The notes under the pieces were generated by a model. It did no database searches. It was not told where the DNA came from and saw nothing but the letters and a program-made list of their open reading frames with translations. This document shows positions 59,597 through 64,000 of a DNA stretch of 64,000 bases, in pieces; within the stretch, counting starts at the first letter, position 1, and the number at the start of each line of letters is the position of its first letter. The position numbers were made by a program, and so were the translations under genes. Source of the DNA: Litoditis marina (taxonomy: Eukaryota > Nematoda > Chromadorea > Rhabditida > Rhabditidae); the NCBI GenBank assembly GCA_964036275.1, contig OZ038433.1, positions 40,953,336 to 41,017,335 of the forward strand, read 5' to 3'.

Positions 59597-59642
59597 GATC
59601 AAACTACATCCAGAGCCTGATGGGGCGTTTGTAGTCTGATCC
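59597..59642. repeat. Family-C hairpin
   Basis: AGGATCAAACTACATCC is mirrored by TTTGTAGTCTGATCCTG within 46 bases, a compact member of the GTAGTTTGATC inverted-repeat family. Confidence 0.55.
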
Positions 59643-60559
59643 TGGCTGGTCACATCCATGAGATAGCCCGCACATCCTATATGTTTTACTATTTAATATT
59701 TTAATATTGTATTCAACACATTCATGTACTCGACACATAGTACAAACATGAACTATGTATCACATGGTGTCTACTTCTTGACTTCTTGCTTCATGTGCTT
59801 TTTGAACGAGGGAGAGCCAAGGTTCAGAGCGCAAAGAAACTTTACCGTTTTAAGAGTTTTACCATTAATATTTGAATAAGTTCACGAACTATTTCGCTGC
59901 TTTGGATAACTATGCCACCAGTAGTATCAGTTGGGCTACGAGTTTAAGATACCAGACTGACGGTTTCTATGGCGATATGTTTCGTTAGGTGAACATTTCT
60001 GCGAATCGCAAAGCCGTGGTGGGGTCATATCAGTTTTTATCCCTAGTTCGACGGAATGTGATGGATGTTCAATCGTCGAAGGCAGAACTTGTATTTCGGG
60101 AATTCTTTTTCATTTCATGCTGCGTAAAGTTGTATGTGTTCTACAGTAGGTGATACAATTAGGTACTGTGTGTATATCTTTCCATCTGTACTTCTGTACC
60201 CAACGCCAATCGAGTTTGTCCTTTTGTCCATCCTATTGTTTTCATTTTTATAATAGACAAGCTTAACGATGTTTGTTTTAGACGAACTGTATGAAATTAA
60301 TTTATAATTATTTTGAATGTGATTCTACTTGAGTGACGGTTGCAACTCTATCAGACCTGATTTGTGATATTTGAACCTAAACTTTGTTTGAGAACCATTT
60401 TTTAGAAAGCTAGAAATCTTGTGATGAAAAAAATGTTAACACTTATATGGTTTGCGGTTAATTGTCGGTACGTGATGTACGTGCTCAATAGTATTTCCAC
60501 TCAAAGTATTGGTGCTCAACAGCGAACAAAACTGCTCCGTCATTCAACAGTTTTCATAT

Positions 60560-61012
60560 TGCCGTGAAGCCCGGTACCTTGAGTGACAAACTTTATTATG
60601 CGGGCATTCGAATCTGAATCCCTATTACAACTATTGATAAAATAGTATGTGTATTTTAGGAGTCTCAATAGGAATGATGTTTACTATACTTGAGAAGGGT
60701 GTAGACTAGTAATCATGATGTACAGAGCTCCATCGGTTTTTTCGACGTAAACCCCGGTCACATCAATGACATACTGTAAGGCTCTACATCGAGAGGCTGT
60801 AGACTACCGTACTCATGAGGTTGATATCGTCATAAGCTTTACCGACGACGCACGGTTACATCATTGACAAACTGTATATATCTACATAGAAAGGGTGTAG
60901 ACTATAGTAGTCAAGAGGTCCAGATATTGATCAGCTTTCTCGACGTAAAGCCCGGTTGCATCGTTGACAAACTGTAAGATGTCACATTAAGAGGGTGTAT
61001 AGTAGTAATGAG
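60560..61012. repeat. Tandem array, ~98-bp unit
   Basis: The phrase GGGTGTAGAC (or a near variant) recurs at 60697, 60795, 60893 and 60993. GTAAAGCCCGGTTGCATC and TTGACAAACTGTA recur at matching offsets, with a degenerate first unit near 60565 (GTGAAGCCCGGTACC). The unit length is unusually constant at 98-100 bases. Confidence 0.8.
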
Positions 61013-62529
61013 GTGATCTAGGCTTCCCCGCGCGGCCTTGTTTGGAAGTGGGGAAGGTGCCGCCATGCTGCCGAGGCGCGTCCTTGTCATGCCGTGATAT
61101 TAGATTGATGACATGTATTGTGGTCGGCCGTTCACACAAAAAGCGCTCCTTTCACAACTGAACAAAGCGAAATTGGCGCCAATTTGCGCAATTCAAATCG
61201 GCCTACGTTGACGCAGCTCACTTGCAATAATTATTGTCCACTACGGTAGAAAAACTTACATAATCGGAATGTTTCTGAGAACTGGATCACCTCTTCTTTT
61301 CTTTCTTCGCCGCACGTGTACAGTAGTAGCTTCTAAAACATGCCATTCATGTCTCTGTGAGTGTAAAGAACAAGCCAACCTTTTGTTGTTGTTGGAATTG
61401 GTATTTTGGAAAACGCGTGAATGAATCAGATTGGTTTATTGGTCACTCATTTCATGGCTACCGCTACTATCGTCGCTGCGCTGCTAAAATTAGAACAAGT
61501 AATTATGTGATATACTGAAGGTATAGTACTCTCAGTTTTCATATAAACCCCCACGTGTGAATTATGATTTCACGCGTTTTATAGGATGTGAACTTTAGCT
61601 CTTTTGGGAGTTTCTACGTGATGTATCAACTTCTCAATGTACGAGGCATAGGCGTATAGGTGACCACGAGAGGGTGAAACCAAATATATATATATATATA
61701 TTTTTTTTGATTGATTTATATACATGCAAGCATGTGAGATACATATAGAAACGGAAAGCACATAAAAACAGCTGAATTGGAGCAAAATGAAAACAATAAT
61801 CAAAACCATGATGAACAGAAAAGTGAACATTGAACGAGCATATATATGACTACAGTACAACCAACGATCGACACTTCGATGGGGTTCTGATAAACAAACA
61901 TAGTAAGGTCAGTTACAAGTGCTTTTCCGAAAAATATTTCTTGGCCGCCGCAAGAGAACTAGGAATATTTTTGTTCTTGCTGTGTTTCAAGTATTTTGAA
62001 CCGGCACGAATAGTGAAGAACTGTGCACGATGACTGGTTTTCGGTTATGGAAAGCTAATCTTTTCCTTTGTATTGATGTGAATACACAGAAGCAGCCATT
62101 CCATCCAGTAAACTTCTTAATCGATATTGTGATATAGAATAAAATCGATGCACATGCTCCGGCAGCTACTCTCATGAGTAGATCACATGATCTCCCCATG
62201 AGAAATTTTCGAGTATTTCAACCAAACAGCCACTGAAACGTCATGAAAAGTTGGTGAGACCGCTCATGCGGTGATCTCATGAGATTTGCGACTTCGCGCG
62301 GTTCACTTTTTTCGTTGAGATATTTTCAAAAACGTTTCCTTTCCCATGATCATCTCTAGCAGCTGGCATCAAAATAATGGGGTAAACTGGTGTGTTCGAA
62401 GGCAGTTGATGATAACTGACCAAGGTTATCGTTGTGATAACATTGGGAAACGGAGAGCAAACAAGAAGCGACAACGGTGGAACGAACATAGATTTATTAG
62501 ATTTCCTTATTACTTCTTCCCGATTCATT

Positions 62530-62671
62530 TATTTTTCTTTCTCTCTCTCGCTACGCTTGCTCTCTTCTTCTGTATCTCGCCTTCTCTCTCGGTCTCCTTC
62601 TTTTATCCTCCTCTCTCCGTCTCTTTCCTCACTGTTTCTCTCCCCTCACTCTCTCTGGCGCTCTCGTCTTT

Positions 62672-62739
<68 letters not shown>

Positions 62740-62760
62740 TTCTTCCCTCCTTCTATCCTC
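62530..62760. repeat. CT-rich microsatellite tract
   Basis: Long pyrimidine-rich stretch with a pure (CT)n core of about 45 bases around 62680-62725. Open frames here are low-complexity artefacts. Confidence 0.9.
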
Positions 62761-64000
62761 CCCTATCCCGTCACACCCCATCTCCGCTGCCTCAAAAACC
62801 TTCCCTAGCATCCATGACAAACCTGACCTATTTCATATAATCTTCCATTTTTTCGCATACATTCATATCGTTTGAAAAGTCACGAATGTTCCTCTTCAAA
62901 AATAGATTTAGTTGTGTAAGGTCACTAGGTATTCAAAACATATTTCTTCACGTCACACAAAAAGTCTTCACCATAATGTGCATCTTTTTGAAAGGTTAAT
63001 TTGGGTAGGTGTATTGTGTACATCTCCCAGTTGAAACCGATTTATTTCTTAAATTATGAGATGAGTTTGAATTAGTTATGTAAAAAGAAGTGAAGTTGTT
63101 ATTGTACCATACTCTTTTTGGAATGTGGGGTGATAGGAAAAATCTGCAAACTGAGACACAACGTCAAATAAAATTCTACCCTGACCGGTATTGAAACAAA
63201 CGAAGTGGGTCAGTTTGCACTGACGTTACGCGTCAATTACTTGTTAGTATAAACGGGCGTCATTATGAGTTGTCGTTGGAAATAATTATATGTTGTGGAT
63301 CGCATCTCCGCCTGAAGTGCACTGCGTGCAGCTGTGAGAGATAAACAATCTAGCAAAGGTGAATAGAAGACAATTATGTAATGACCACTATATACGGTAC
63401 AGTTCTCTGTTCAATTCTCTCTCCCCCTCTCTTTTCCTCTCTCTTTTCTCTATCTCAACATGTGCAACACAGTCATATAACTGTCACTAACTACTACGTA
63501 TTCAGCAAACGTTCGCAACGTTTTTACTTCACAAGCTTTGACTCTCCGCTAAATTGGTAGAAGTCAGACTTTTTTGGAATTACAGACGTCCACGAGTCCA
63601 CGAGAGTTCGAACCGAACTTATTTTCCAAAAGCTTCACCGCAAGCTATTTTTTAGTACTAAAAATCAAACTAATATTAGTAGAAGGTTGATGTGTTTGTT
63701 GACGCAGTCCTTCGGGACACGTATTCGTCTTAGCTTCATCTTATCTCGTGGTTTTGAATGAACATATTTGAACGAACATCTTATTACTAACTATGACTAC
63801 AGTTGTTACTCAAGTGGTAGATTTCACAGTGTATGCTGACTATTCATAGGAAATCGGGGTACGGCGAAAATAGTGGTAAAACCGTGGTAGGAGTGAGTTC
63901 GTGGTGAACCCGCGGCGAATCCGGGGCAGATCCGTCGTAAAAAAAATTCCTGCTTAGGAACCTATAGAGCTCGCTTGATGTAGGGTAGGCAGATACGGGG

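Larger units (their letters stand above)
57867..64000. other. Gene-poor, repeat-bearing terminal region
   Basis: About 6.1 kb without a supportable exon chain. It contains family-C inverted-repeat pieces (58153; 59597-59640), a ~98-bp tandem array (60560-61012), a GC-rich stretch (61025-61090), a TA microsatellite (61684-61702) and a long CT-rich tract (62530-62760). Frames at 59301-59568 are open on both strands without splice support. Confidence 0.45.

Noticed and set aside
62346..62840. Long frames of 124-164 codons near the right end
   Set aside because: They consist mostly of Ser/Leu/Phe from the CT-rich tract, which is a low-complexity artefact.

Overview
The window is nuclear DNA of a nematode, most likely Caenorhabditis or a close relative. 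The exon-intron genes have strongly biased acceptors (TTTTCAG and variants) and GTRAGT-type donors. The encoded proteins match worm families: an OAC/NRF-6-like acyltransferase, ROP-1/Ro60 and a nematode-type proline dehydrogenase. Two genes have probable spliced-leader acceptors a few bases before the ATG. There is no sign of bacterial or organellar DNA. I assembled the gene models by hand from open frames plus splice sites, and checked every internal exon for phase.

Layout. (1) 1-128: last exon of an unidentified + strand gene. (2) 697-1383 (-): four-exon gene for a 108-aa secreted, ten-cysteine protein. (3) 2402-5753 (+): four-exon gene for a 98-aa secreted, cysteine-rich, EB-module-like protein. 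Its 2.4-kb third intron holds a 202-bp-arm foldback element and a ~130-bp CRE-rich tandem array. (4) 7830-16459 (+): 13-exon OAC-type acyltransferase (658 aa; acyltransferase-3 membrane domain plus SGNH domain). (5) 17752-26025 (-): 19-exon rop-1/Ro60 gene (663 aa; TROVE plus vWFA), convergent with the acyltransferase. (6) 26026-29889: no recognisable gene. (7) 29890-32831 (-): six-exon gene for a 151-aa secreted protein with CxxCC/CxCC motifs and a Pro/Tyr/Gln-rich tail. (8) 33425-36708 (-): six exons of a ZCCHC24-like zinc-knuckle plus 3CxxC protein whose first exon I could not place. (9) 42495-51480 (+): 17-exon mitochondrial proline dehydrogenase (619 aa). (10) 53160-57866: an LTR retrotransposon with two identical 347-bp LTRs, gag and an env-like frame, but no pol. 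(11) 57867-64000: no convincing gene; tandem and simple repeats.

The genes do not form an operon or a pathway. Proline dehydrogenase (mitochondrial proline catabolism) and Ro60 (Y-RNA binding, RNA surveillance) are conserved housekeeping or stress genes. The acyltransferase belongs to a family expanded in nematodes. The three small secreted genes are lineage-type cysteine-rich proteins of unknown role. The ZCCHC24-like protein is probably RNA-related.

Much of the non-coding DNA is made of short inverted-repeat elements (at least six families), a tRNA-derived SINE family with three copies, two tandem arrays and homopolymer or dinucleotide tracts, including a (G)23 run inside a proline dehydrogenase intron. 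The most notable items are the pol-less gag/env retroelement with identical LTRs, the SINE family, and the small cysteine-rich secreted genes assembled from very short exons.
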